A stretch of 53,840 nt of DNA, from contig CAMLRO010000002.1 in the NCBI GenBank assembly GCA_946482425.1, positions 1 to 53,840 of the forward strand, in the 5' to 3' direction. Made by a program: the position numbers and the translations under genes. This DNA comes from an uncultured Lactobacillus sp. Its GTDB lineage: Bacteria; Bacillota; Bacilli; Lactobacillales; Lactobacillaceae. Below are positions 24,450-32,235 of the stretch, piece by piece. Position 1 is the stretch's first letter, and each line of letters begins with the position of its first letter. The notes below the pieces were generated by a model, which saw only the letters and a program-made list of their open reading frames with translations, ran no database searches and was not told the origin of the DNA.

Positions 24450-25216
24450 GTACGTTGACTGCTTTATTGATTGTATTAGCAATTTTAATGACAATTGTTG
24501 GTGGAGAAACCGGAATTCGCAGTTTTTTCAGCGTTTTAATCAACACATTGTTGTTAATTTTAGTAGCTATCTTGATTTCTTGGGGCATCAATATTCCACT
24601 TCTGATTTTGATTTTTGTGCCGCTAAAACTGGTAACCATAATTTTTCTTGGAACACATGATTATCAAGTTGCGAAAAACTCTTTTTATTCCTCACTAATT
24701 GTGTGTCTGGCAGTTAGCGTAATTATCCTAGGCTTTGAGTGGCTGGCACAAGCTGCCGGTCTTGGTCCTGAAGCGGGCGAAATTCTGGTGGGCTTATCGC
24801 AAATGCCGGGATTGAGTTACCCTTTAATTGCAGTAGCAGTTGCTATCTTTTCCACACTTGGTGCTGTAGCTGAATCTGCCGTTGCGATGAGCTCCGGTTT
24901 GCTCGAAATCAAAAAGCATAATCCGCAAATATCGTATGAGGAGCTCAAGGCCAGTGGTGCTAAAATTGGTAATGACGTATTGGGAACGGCGATGAATACC
25001 ATTTTGTTTGGGATGTTCGGCAGCTTTCTTTCGTTATTTTTGTGGTACATACGTTTGAATTACACTTTGGGTGAAGTATTAAATGAAAAGATGTTTGTCA
25101 ATGAAGCTTTGATTATAATGTATTCTTTAATTGGTGTATTATTAACAGTACCATTAACAACAACATTTTTGGCGAAGAATATGATAAAAGTGGGGCAAAA
25201 AGATGAAAGTAAATGA
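24446..25216 (+). CDS. YibE/F-family membrane protein (YibF-like), 256 aa
   Basis: A shorter membrane protein with seven predicted hydrophobic segments is coupled to the preceding YibE-like gene. The polar conserved helix SYEELKASGAKIGNDVLGTAMNTILFG (about 158-184) resembles the transporter-like core of its partner. It has no large soluble domain. Its 3' end overlaps the following esterase gene by 14 bases, so all three genes are one operon. The role is unknown; a two-component exporter or permease is an inference. Confidence 0.85.
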   Translation: MSTLTALLIVLAILMTIVGGETGIRSFFSVLINTLLLILVAILISWGINIPLLILIFVPLKLVTIIFLGTHDYQVAKNSFYSSLIVCLAVSVIILGFEWLAQAAGLGPEAGEILVGLSQMPGLSYPLIAVAVAIFSTLGAVAESAVAMSSGLLEIKKHNPQISYEELKASGAKIGNDVLGTAMNTILFGMFGSFLSLFLWYIRLNYTLGEVLNEKMFVNEALIIMYSLIGVLLTVPLTTTFLAKNMIKVGQKDESK

Positions 25217-26021
25217 TCTAACGTTAACTAACTTTAACCAGCGCAAATTCCAGCTGCATACATATACTTTGGGATCAATTGGCGAATTGGTGACTCCCAA
25301 GCATCCCCTCGCAATAGTAATACCCGGTGGTAGTTTTGACCATTTGTCAAAAAGAGAAGGCGAGCCGGTTGCATTAGCTTTTAACAATTGCGGTTTCAAC
25401 AGCGTGGTAATGGAATATAACTTGGTGCAGGATGAAGGCGACATTTATCCTGATGCTGGTCTTGATGTCTTGACCACTGTTAAGTATTTTCGTGAACATG
25501 CAAAAGAATACCAGATTGACCCTGAAAAAATTGTGACGGTCGGCTTTTCAGCGGGCGGACACGTTACCAGTTTTGCCAACAGTATGGCTAATTCTGCCAA
25601 ATACCAGCAAGAATTTGGCTTTAAGAGTGAAGAAGTTCTGCCTAATAAAACTATTTTGGGCTATCCCTTAATTAATTTGACCAAGATCGGTTTTGATATT
25701 CCGGCAGATGAACAAGATAAAGTTCCCGCAGATGAATTTATTAAGGACAGTTCTTTGGGTGTAACTGCAAATACGCCGGCAACTTTTATTTTTCATGCTT
25801 GGGATGACCCCATTGTTCTTGTAACTAATACGTTTGAGTATATCGAGGCGTTACAAGAAAAGAAAGTGCCGTGTGAAGTTCATATTTTCAAACGTGGTGG
25901 TCACGGCTTTTCTTTGGCACGTAAAGACATGGTGGTTAAAGGCAGAGAATGGCAGGAAAATCCGCATGCGGCGCATTGGTTTGAACTAGCGCAAGAATGG
26001 TTAACAAGTGAATGGCAATAA
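25203..26021 (+). CDS. Alpha/beta hydrolase, BD-FAE/acetyl-xylan-esterase-like, 272 aa
   Basis: This cytoplasmic esterase-type hydrolase has the oxyanion loop VIPGGSFDHLS (about residues 39-49), the nucleophile elbow VGFSAGGHV (about 114-122, Ser in GFSAGG), an acid in FHAWDDPIV (about 198-206) and a terminal His in RGGHGFSL (about 233-240). This matches small lactobacillar esterases annotated as acetyl-esterase-like. The ATG at 25203 lies inside the preceding YibF gene, with only a GGGG-type ribosome site, so coupling is likely. The natural substrate is not predictable. A terminator follows. Confidence 0.88.
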   Translation: MKVNDLTLTNFNQRKFQLHTYTLGSIGELVTPKHPLAIVIPGGSFDHLSKREGEPVALAFNNCGFNSVVMEYNLVQDEGDIYPDAGLDVLTTVKYFREHAKEYQIDPEKIVTVGFSAGGHVTSFANSMANSAKYQQEFGFKSEEVLPNKTILGYPLINLTKIGFDIPADEQDKVPADEFIKDSSLGVTANTPATFIFHAWDDPIVLVTNTFEYIEALQEKKVPCEVHIFKRGGHGFSLARKDMVVKGREWQENPHAAHWFELAQEWLTSEWQ

Positions 26022-26051
26022 AAGGAGTACATGTTCTGTACTTCTTTTTTG
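26021..26051 (+). terminator. Terminator of the YibE-YibF-esterase operon
   Basis: GGAGTACA and TGTACTTC arms around TGTTC are followed by a T run, directly after the stop. Confidence 0.8.
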
Positions 26052-26134
26052 TTCGGATTTAGAAGATTTAATTATAAAATTCTAATAATATTCATATTAG
26101 AAACAAAAAATTTAAATTATTTTAAGCAAAGGGG

Positions 26135-26162
26135 TTGCATTTATTTTTAAAGGGTATATAAT
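26135..26162 (+). promoter_or_regulatory. Promoter of the small membrane protein gene
   Basis: TTGCAT (26135-26140) and a perfect TATAAT (26157-26162) are separated by 16 bases. This is one of the clearest promoters in the window. Confidence 0.7.
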
Positions 26163-26197
26163 GCTGGTATTTAAATCGAAAGAAAGGACATGATTTT

Positions 26198-26461
26198 TTG
26201 AAGTTAACGAAAATAAAAATTTTAACGGCAGTTAATGGCTTACTAACTCTAAGCAGTCTAATCATGTTATTCTTTGGATTATGCAACCAAGTTAATGAGT
26301 CAAAGAATCTGCTAGATGAGGAACAGACAATTACGCTGAACAATAATAATATGATTATTTTGGCAGCTGTAGTTGCGTTGATGGTCTTCGGCTATGCGTT
26401 CTTTGCGACTTGGTTAAAAGGTGAACCCGCAAAGGCTCATTTGTTAAGACACAGAGCGTAG
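26198..26461 (+). CDS. Small two-helix membrane protein, 87 aa
   Basis: No family is recognised. Two hydrophobic helices (about residues 8-28 and 51-71) are joined by a polar loop rich in Asn/Glu, with a short basic tail after FATWLKGEPAKAH. The start is TTG at 26198, 10 bases downstream of AAAGGA. An ATG at 26190 reads only three codons before a stop and is too close to the ribosome site. It is an isolated gene with its own strong promoter and a very stable terminator, so it is probably expressed. Confidence 0.65.
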   Translation: MKLTKIKILTAVNGLLTLSSLIMLFFGLCNQVNESKNLLDEEQTITLNNNNMIILAAVVALMVFGYAFFATWLKGEPAKAHLLRHRA

Positions 26462-26470
26462 CTGATTAGG

Positions 26471-26517
26471 AAAAAGCGGGCTGTACTTCAATAGTTGAAG
26501 TATAACCCGCTTTTTTT
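26471..26517 (+). terminator. Strong terminator after the small membrane protein gene
   Basis: The long hairpin has outer arms AAAAAGCGGG and CCCGCTTTTT and inner arms TACTTCAA and TTGAAGTA around a three-base loop, ending in a T run. Confidence 0.9.
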
Positions 26518-26643
26518 GCGCCCAAAATTAGGGAGCGAGCTTATTCTAATTACTTTTTTAGATAAAGTTGCTTGTTTAAATAAAGATATTTATGATGAAC
26601 ATAGTAGTGAAATAATAAGAAATGCTGAAAAGGAATTTTGCCA

Positions 26644-27174
26644 ATGAGTAAAATAAAAGATGAAGTTTATGATCCATTTTTACCCACTTTACTAATATCT
26701 CTACATCAAGAGTATGTAAAAGAAATTTTAACTGGTCAAAAAATAATTGAATACCGCAAAAGTTTTTTCAAAGATAGTTTTCAAGCCTTTGTCTATACTA
26801 CTGGCAGTGCTGGCGGCATTCAATTATTTATTAAGTGTGCCCCGCTAATTCGCAATAATGCTGCTAATTTAGCGCAAATTGGTCAGGAAATTCAAAATGA
26901 TGATTATGCTGAAATTTATGACTATTTTATGCCTAAAGATGATGGTTGCATTATTCCGATTTTAAAATCTAGTGCTGTTAAAAAAATTACGCTTGAGCAG
27001 CTGCGAGCAGTTTTACCCCAAATTGTTGTTCCGCAAAAATATTTGTTTTTAGATCGACCTGATAAAGCAGATTTGCTCAATTTTTTATTAAACCAAGAAT
27101 GCGATAATTTAATCATTAATAACTGGGATAAGCGGTATGCGCTAATTAAAAATATACTTGCCGGCAAAAACTGA
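26644..27174 (+). CDS. ASCH-like (PUA-superfamily) protein, 176 aa
   Basis: The N-terminus reads TLLISLHQEYVKEILTGQKIIEYRKSFF (about 13-40), which is the ASCH/PUA pattern of a helix with Ile-x-x-Gly-x-K followed by a Glu-x-Arg. Such domains are linked to RNA or modified-nucleoside handling. A middle region, DYAEIYDYFMPKDDGCIIPI, and a C-terminal helical part follow. AAAGGA lies 9 bases before the ATG at 26644. The gene stands alone between terminators. A role in nucleic acid or base modification is an inference from the fold only. Confidence 0.75.
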   Translation: MSKIKDEVYDPFLPTLLISLHQEYVKEILTGQKIIEYRKSFFKDSFQAFVYTTGSAGGIQLFIKCAPLIRNNAANLAQIGQEIQNDDYAEIYDYFMPKDDGCIIPILKSSAVKKITLEQLRAVLPQIVVPQKYLFLDRPDKADLLNFLLNQECDNLIINNWDKRYALIKNILAGKN

Positions 27175-27187
27175 GTGGTAAAAGAAA

Positions 27188-27230
27188 AAATAAGTCTTGA
27201 AGGACCTAAATCTTTCAAGGCTTATTTTTA
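27188..27230. terminator. Bidirectional terminator between ASCH-like and DeoR genes
   Basis: AATAAGTCTTGAAG and CTTTCAAGGCTTATT arms, with A and T runs on the two sides. Confidence 0.8.
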
Positions 27231-27238
27231 TTGGCAAT

Positions 27239-27994
27239 TTACCAGATAAGTTCAATATCATGCTTATTGCAATACTTGATCGTATCTTTAGGCGGTTTCT
27301 TGTCAGAGATGATCGCCTTAAAAATCTTTAAAGTACTTGCTTTAATAAAGTCGCTTTGTTCAAACTTGCTGCTATCCATTAGGAGCAAACTTTCCTTGGC
27401 ATTAGCAATCATTGCCAAACGAAAGTTGGCCTGCTCCTTGTCAGTGATATAAACACTGTCGTTTAGCAGGCTGCCAAAAGAAACAATTGCCAAATTGGTA
27501 TTGTAATTATTGATTTGAGCAATCGTGTCACTGCCAACGGTTCCTCCGAAACTTCTGGGGTTATGCCCGCCCAAAGTATATAACGTCACATTTTCTAATT
27601 TACTCAGTTTATAGGCATGCAGCAGCCCGTTGGTAATAAACACCAGCTTATTCTTTCTAAATAAGTAGTCTGGAATAAAGCTGGTGGTAGAACTTGAATC
27701 CAAAAATACAGCCATATTGTTGGTAATAAAAGAAGCTGCTTTTTCACAAATGTATTTCTTGCCCTTAACATTCTCTTGTTCACGCACGGAATAAGGAAAC
27801 TCTAAGTTTGCCTTACCTAATAAGCTGACATAGCCAAACTTCCTGCTAATCATGTTTTGCTTTTCCAGTAAGACCAAGTCCCGACGCAGGGTTGACTGAC
27901 TAACATAAATTTTAGTGGCTAGTTCTGACGTTTTAATTTTTCCAACCGAATTAAGAATATTCATAATTTGTTGCAATCTACTATCTTTATACAA
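27239..27994 (-). CDS. DeoR/LacR-family regulator of the galactitol-type operon, 251 aa
   Basis: The N-terminal winged helix-turn-helix reads RLQQIMNILNSVGKIKTSELATKIYVSQSTLRRDLVLLEKQNMISRKFG (about 6-54). The C-terminal sugar-phosphate sensing domain contains VFLDSSSTTSFIPDYL, VFITNGLLHAYKL, LYTLGG and LLLMDSSKFEQS. The start is TTG at 27994 with GGAGG 8 bases upstream, an exceptionally good ribosome site for a rare start. It is divergent from the PTS operon, so it is the likely local repressor, induced by a phosphorylated hexitol or ketose. Confidence 0.9.
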   Translation of the reverse strand: MYKDSRLQQIMNILNSVGKIKTSELATKIYVSQSTLRRDLVLLEKQNMISRKFGYVSLLGKANLEFPYSVREQENVKGKKYICEKAASFITNNMAVFLDSSSTTSFIPDYLFRKNKLVFITNGLLHAYKLSKLENVTLYTLGGHNPRSFGGTVGSDTIAQINNYNTNLAIVSFGSLLNDSVYITDKEQANFRLAMIANAKESLLLMDSSKFEQSDFIKASTLKIFKAIISDKKPPKDTIKYCNKHDIELIW

Positions 27995-28042
27995 AATTTA
28001 TCCTCCATTCACAACTAATTTACTAATTTTGATGACTAAGTA

Positions 28043-28073
28043 TGAACAAAATAATCAAAAAAAGTGAACAAAA
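28043..28073. promoter_or_regulatory. Direct-repeat operator candidate for the DeoR-type regulator
   Basis: TGAACAAAA occurs at 28043-28051 and again at 28065-28073, 22 bases apart (about two helix turns), each followed by ATCA within a few bases. Such A-rich direct repeats suit LacR/DeoR regulators. Confidence 0.55.
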
Positions 28074-28078
28074 ATCAT

Positions 28079-28095
28079 AATACGTGAAACGTATT
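28079..28095. promoter_or_regulatory. Perfect inverted repeat in the galactitol-type promoter region
   Basis: AATACG and CGTATT flank TGAAA exactly. The element lies between the TGAACAAAA repeats and the cre site; it may be another operator half. Confidence 0.45.
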
Positions 28096-28128
28096 GCTTA
28101 TGAAAAATAGTGTCATTACAATTAATTT

Positions 28129-28142
28129 TGAAATCGGTTTCT
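28129..28142 (+). promoter_or_regulatory. Candidate cre (CcpA) site of the galactitol-type operon
   Basis: TGAAATCGGTTTCT matches cre (TGWAANCGNTNWCA) except at the last base. It lies 47-60 bases before the first start codon. Confidence 0.65.
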
Positions 28143-28188
28143 AAAAAAATTATATAGAAAAATTAACGTTAATGAAAGGAAAAGTAAA

Positions 28189-28587
28189 TTGATAAATTTT
28201 GTAAAGGCGCTTAATGATCTTTTTTTGGGCAATCTGGGCAAAGGAATCATCCATAATATTTCAACAAATCGAATATTTTATGCAATTGGCTTTCTAATTT
28301 ACGGCTTTTTACTAATGTATGCTCACATTATTTATCTTTTTTATATTCCTAAGGAGATTGAAAAAGTTGTATTAAAGAATCGAGATTTGGCTCTTGGGCA
28401 AATTTATGAGTTATGGCTCAAGCATAAAAAGGCAATGAGTTTTTGGTTGCTAGTACCAACTAGAAATGAGCTTTGGGTACAAACACTTAGCTCCTCAAGC
28501 GGTAGTTATGATGTTTTGTTTTTTAACAAAAAGAATAGTTACCAGTCTGAATATGATTTATTAACTGCTATCTATCGAAAACTCTAA
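28189..28587 (+). CDS. Hypothetical membrane-anchored protein, first gene of galactitol-type operon, 132 aa
   Basis: No family is recognised. One long hydrophobic stretch (about residues 29-52, YAIGFLIYGFLLMYAHIIYLFYI) is flanked by positive and polar regions, and the rest is soluble, ending SEYDLLTAIYRKL. The start is TTG at 28189 with AAAGGAAAAG upstream. It sits directly behind the promoter and cre site and before EIIB, so it is expressed with the PTS. A role in assembling, anchoring or sensing the transporter is an inference. Confidence 0.65.
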   Translation: MINFVKALNDLFLGNLGKGIIHNISTNRIFYAIGFLIYGFLLMYAHIIYLFYIPKEIEKVVLKNRDLALGQIYELWLKHKKAMSFWLLVPTRNELWVQTLSSSSGSYDVLFFNKKNSYQSEYDLLTAIYRKL

Positions 28588-28628
28588 GGGATTATGCTTT
28601 TGGTCAATTAAATACTGGGAGAACAATT

Positions 28629-28922
28629 ATGAAGAAAAAATTATTATATGTTTGTTGTGGTACAGGGATAGCCACATCAACAATTTTAAACAAGAAAGTA
28701 ACTGATATTGTATCGGACTTGAAAATTCCCTTTGAGATAGTCCAGTGTACTGTCGCTGATATACCAGCAAAAGTAGCCAGTAGAAGGCCAGATTTGATAG
28801 TGTCTTCGACAATGATTTCCGCTGATATTGGTGACGTCCCCGTAATTTTGGGGCAATCACTTTTAACAGGTATCGGCAAAGAAAAGACAGTCGCTAAAAT
28901 CAAAGAAATACTCGAAGGCTAA
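28629..28922 (+). CDS. gatB: PTS galactitol-type EIIB, 97 aa
   Basis: EIIB passes phosphate from EIIA to the incoming sugar. The phosphocysteine loop is VCCGTGIATST (residues 8-18); by comparison with GatB (VACGGAVATST) the active residue should be Cys10. The rest (CTVADIPAKV, PDLIVSSTMISADIGDVPVILGQSL) follows the GatB pattern. The ribosome site is GGGAGAA. EIIC starts 18 bases downstream, and together with the separate EIIA gene these form one permease. Confidence 0.92.
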   Translation: MKKKLLYVCCGTGIATSTILNKKVTDIVSDLKIPFEIVQCTVADIPAKVASRRPDLIVSSTMISADIGDVPVILGQSLLTGIGKEKTVAKIKEILEG

Positions 28923-28939
28923 ACGGAGGGCAATACATT

Positions 28940-30211
28940 ATGGAACTAATTCTCAATTTTTTCCAATATATCGTAAATTTAGGTGTTAGTGTCATGATGC
29001 CAATAATAATTACCATACTAGGTCTCATTTTTGGCAAAAAGATTGGGGTGGCTTTTAAAGCAGGATTGACTGTTGGAATTGGCTTTGTCGGTATCAACGT
29101 GATGTCGGCAATGATGATGAATTCAATTTCGCCAGTAGTCAAAGCTCTCGTGAAACAGTATCACTTTCATCTGACAGCAACTGATACTGGTTGGCCAGTG
29201 GCTTCATCAATTGCTTGGGGAACTCCGGTAGTACCGTTTGTTTTCTTAGCAATCATTTTGACCAATATCATTATGATTGCATTCAACTGGACCAAGACTA
29301 TGGATATTGATATCTGGAATTATTGGCAGCCGTTGTTTACAGCCAGTGCGCTTTATTTAACCACTAAAAATATGTTTATAGCAGTATTAAGCGCCGTGAT
29401 TAACATGGCAATCATATTTAAACTGGCTGATTATACGCAAAAGGATGTGGAAGAAAATCTAGGTCTGGAAGGAGTTTCGTTTCCAGGATTGCAAACTACG
29501 AACTGGGCGGTGATAGGCTATCCCTTAAATTGGCTGCTCGATCAGATACCGGGCGTGAAGAAAATTAGCTGGACGCCGGAAAAATTACAACAACACTTAG
29601 GTATTTTCGGTGAACCAATGATGATGGGCTTAATTATCGGTGGTGCTATGGCGGCAGTTGCGAGAATGTCTGTTGCCAAAATATTGACTACAGCAGTAGC
29701 AATTTCAGCCAGTCTAGTCTTAATTCCGCGCATGGTTGCCATTTTAATGGACGGACTATCAACTATTTCCGAAGCAGCGCAGGAATTTATGCAAAAAAGA
29801 TTTAACGGTAAAAAGCTCTACATCGGGATGGATGCAGCTTTAGGAATTGGCAACCCGTACGTCTTAACGTTGGGGTTAATCATGGTTCCGATCACAATGA
29901 TTTTAGCTTTTATCCTGCCGGGCAATAAGGCAATGCCACTTGCCGATCTAACTGCCTTACCGTTTTACGTTATTTTTGCCATTGTGCCTTCAAAAGGCAA
30001 TTTGTTCCGCGGCATCATCATTTCCTTATTTATTTGTAGCATTACGCTTTACATGTCGAGCTTTGCTGCACCGCTTTTGACTAATTTAGCTTCTTCAATC
30101 GGCTATCACGTTCCGTCTGGGATAACGCAGATTACTTCTCTGGCAATCGGTACGCAGTGGTATTCATGGATAACATATTACCTGCTTAAGTTGTTAGCTG
30201 GAATTTTGTAG
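28940..30211 (+). CDS. gatC: PTS galactitol-type EIIC membrane permease, 423 aa
   Basis: This polytopic membrane protein has many hydrophobic segments. The N-terminus runs LILNFFQYIVNLGVSVMMP, and characteristic conserved stretches include GLTVGIGFVGINVM (about 36-49), GWPVASSIAWGTPVVPF (about 86-102) and GDxxRG-like SKGNLFRGIII (about 353-363). It forms the sugar channel with EIIB and EIIA. CGGAGGG precedes the ATG. Downstream metabolism genes follow at short spacing. The Gat family covers galactitol, and also D-arabitol, ribitol-like polyols and tagatose, so the exact substrate is open. Confidence 0.92.
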   Translation: MELILNFFQYIVNLGVSVMMPIIITILGLIFGKKIGVAFKAGLTVGIGFVGINVMSAMMMNSISPVVKALVKQYHFHLTATDTGWPVASSIAWGTPVVPFVFLAIILTNIIMIAFNWTKTMDIDIWNYWQPLFTASALYLTTKNMFIAVLSAVINMAIIFKLADYTQKDVEENLGLEGVSFPGLQTTNWAVIGYPLNWLLDQIPGVKKISWTPEKLQQHLGIFGEPMMMGLIIGGAMAAVARMSVAKILTTAVAISASLVLIPRMVAILMDGLSTISEAAQEFMQKRFNGKKLYIGMDAALGIGNPYVLTLGLIMVPITMILAFILPGNKAMPLADLTALPFYVIFAIVPSKGNLFRGIIISLFICSITLYMSSFAAPLLTNLASSIGYHVPSGITQITSLAIGTQWYSWITYYLLKLLAGIL

Positions 30212-30229
30212 CTGAGGTGGTAACAAATT

Positions 30230-31183
30230 ATGATTCATTTAATTTGCCCTAATCCGGCAATTGACCGGACTTTACTTTTTGAAAAAATTGTACGGGATAA
30301 GCCTAATCGCCCATTAAAAATGAAAGAAGTGCCGGGAGGCAAGGGTTTTAATGTGGCTTATGCACTGAGTTTTGACCACGATGTTGATTTTAAAATTCAT
30401 ACAATTCTAGGTGGTAAATATGGTGAGCACTTTATTCAGCTGGCTGATTATTATCATTACCCCATAGTCAGAACAGCCGTTGATACTAATACCAGACTAT
30501 GTCACATATTAGTTGATGAAAGTGACAGATCGCTGATTTTGTCACAGGAATATGGTTTTAAACTTAACCAGCGCTTATTTAACAGTTTTACTAATACATT
30601 GCTGGATAGTGTTAAAAATGGTGACTATATCGTTTTTTCCGGCTCTTTAATGCAGGGAATGCCTGAAACCTATATCAGTGATGTGGATGAACAGCTGCAG
30701 CAGCGCGGTGTTAAAGCCAGAATGGTAATTGATACTAGTGGGGCGCCGCTCAGGCAGGCGTATAAATTAGCTCCTTACATGATTAAGATCAACAATGAGG
30801 AAATTCTTGATATTTTTCCGCAGAAGAAATTAGAAACAATTCAGGACTACCTTCATCTTCTTCAATCTGATGTTGATCCCGCAATTAGCAATTTTATTAT
30901 TACTCTGGGAGGCAAAGGAGCGATTGGCAGAATTGGGCACAAATACCTTTATGGTTATTCACAACCGGTAGAAGTTAAAAACCCTAATGCCAGTGGTGAC
31001 TTTTTCTTAGGGCGGTTCATGCACGGATTGGCACGAAAAGAAGAAGAAACGGCAATACTGCGGGAAGCGTTAGCTTTTTCAACCAGTAATGTGGAAAACT
31101 GGTTCCCAGAGGTAACGCCAAAGCAATTAGCAAATGCAAAGATAGAGATACAAGATTTAGAACTAGGAGCAAAAACTAAGTAA
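30230..31183 (+). CDS. PfkB-family ketose-phosphate kinase (1-PFK / tagatose-6-P kinase-like), 317 aa
   Basis: The sugar-phosphate kinase has the N-terminal CPNPAIDRTLLF (about 6-17), the substrate loop VPGGKGFNVAYAL (about 34-46), FSGSLMQGMP and a C-terminal anion-hole motif NASGDFFLGRF (253-263, catalytic base Asp257). The usual Gly-Ala-Gly-Asp reads Ala-Ser-Gly-Asp here. It should make a ketose bisphosphate, for example tagatose-1,6-bisphosphate from tagatose-6-P. GAGGTGG precedes the start. The stop overlaps the next ATG (TAATG), indicating coupling to the dehydrogenase. Confidence 0.88.
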   Translation: MIHLICPNPAIDRTLLFEKIVRDKPNRPLKMKEVPGGKGFNVAYALSFDHDVDFKIHTILGGKYGEHFIQLADYYHYPIVRTAVDTNTRLCHILVDESDRSLILSQEYGFKLNQRLFNSFTNTLLDSVKNGDYIVFSGSLMQGMPETYISDVDEQLQQRGVKARMVIDTSGAPLRQAYKLAPYMIKINNEEILDIFPQKKLETIQDYLHLLQSDVDPAISNFIITLGGKGAIGRIGHKYLYGYSQPVEVKNPNASGDFFLGRFMHGLARKEEETAILREALAFSTSNVENWFPEVTPKQLANAKIEIQDLELGAKTK

Positions 31184-32217
31184 TGAAAGCATTAGTAATT
31201 ACTGCCAAAAATAAAATGGAATTGCAGGATATTCCCGTTCCAGAAATTGAAAATGACCAAGTACTGATTCATGTAGCGTATGCAGGAATTTGTGGTTCAG
31301 ACTTGCCACGTTACTATGAAGGCAAGGTGCATCATTTTCCCCAGATACCCGGTCATGAATTTTCAGGAACTGTAGCCAAATTGGGCAGTGCTGTTACCGG
31401 TTTAAGCATCGGAGATCGCGTTAGCGTGGCGCCACTTATTCCCTGTGGCAAATGTGCTGAATGCCAAGCAGGCTTACCATCAATGTGTACCAATTATACT
31501 TTTATTGGTTCAAGCGTCCCGGGAGCATTAGCCGAATACGTGGCGGTGCCGGCACAAAACTGTCTGGTCTTACCCGACAATATTTCTTTAACTGAAGCAG
31601 CAACTATTGAACCACTTACGGTAGCTATTCATGGAATTGAGCGTGTCCATTTTAAAGCGGGGGCAAACGTTCTGGTCTTAGGCGTGGGCTCCGTCGGCTT
31701 ATTGACTGTGATGGCACTTAAAGCAAGAGGTGCAGGGAAAATTACGGTGGTTGACATTAAAGATGCCAGTTTAAAGGTCGCTCAAGAATGTGGTGCAGAT
31801 GTTGTCATCAATTCAGCCAAGGTCAATTTAGACCAATATTTGTCAAAGCGTAAATTATTTGATGCGGTTTTTGAAACTGCGGGTAACCCTATTACTCAAG
31901 TTCAAGCATTGAAGTATGCCGCTAAGCATGCCCAAGTGGTTTTTATCGGTAAGACGACTAAGCCCACAACGTTTCAATATCAGGAATTTGAACAGATTTT
32001 GCGCAAGGAGTTGGAGATTACTGGTTCGTGGCTGTCATTTTCTGCACCGTTTCCCGGGTACGAATGGCAAGCTGCTATTGCTTATCTTTCATCAGGCAGG
32101 ATCAGCACGCAAAAACTGATTACGGGAGTCTATTCACTAACAGATCAAGATAAGCCGTTTGCAGTATTAAGTGATAAAAACGCTGGCGCAATCAAAGTAA
32201 TGTACAAAATAAGCTAA
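31183..32217 (+). CDS. gatD: Galactitol-1-phosphate 5-dehydrogenase-like zinc alcohol dehydrogenase, 344 aa
   Basis: This medium-chain zinc dehydrogenase shows catalytic zinc ligands CGSDLPRYY (Cys37 region) and GHEFSG (about 64-69) and a structural zinc lobe CGKCAECQAGLPSMC. FIGSSVPGALAEY follows, and the Rossmann motif is VLGVGSVGLL (about 164-173). The later stretch QILRKELEITGSWLSFSAPFPG matches GatD (KILRKELTVIGSWMNYSSPWPG), supporting oxidation of galactitol-1-P to tagatose-6-P. It overlaps the kinase stop by one base. A related hexitol or pentitol phosphate remains possible. Confidence 0.88.
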   Translation: MKALVITAKNKMELQDIPVPEIENDQVLIHVAYAGICGSDLPRYYEGKVHHFPQIPGHEFSGTVAKLGSAVTGLSIGDRVSVAPLIPCGKCAECQAGLPSMCTNYTFIGSSVPGALAEYVAVPAQNCLVLPDNISLTEAATIEPLTVAIHGIERVHFKAGANVLVLGVGSVGLLTVMALKARGAGKITVVDIKDASLKVAQECGADVVINSAKVNLDQYLSKRKLFDAVFETAGNPITQVQALKYAAKHAQVVFIGKTTKPTTFQYQEFEQILRKELEITGSWLSFSAPFPGYEWQAAIAYLSSGRISTQKLITGVYSLTDQDKPFAVLSDKNAGAIKVMYKIS

Positions 32218-32235
32218 GGAGAAAAATAAAAAATT

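Noticed and set aside
26190..26201. ATG-ATT-TTT-TGA mini-ORF overlapping the small membrane protein start, as a leader peptide or programmed frameshift
   Set aside because: The ATG is only about two bases after AAAGGA, too close for initiation, and TTG at 26198 has correct spacing. No slippery heptamer and stimulating structure are present.
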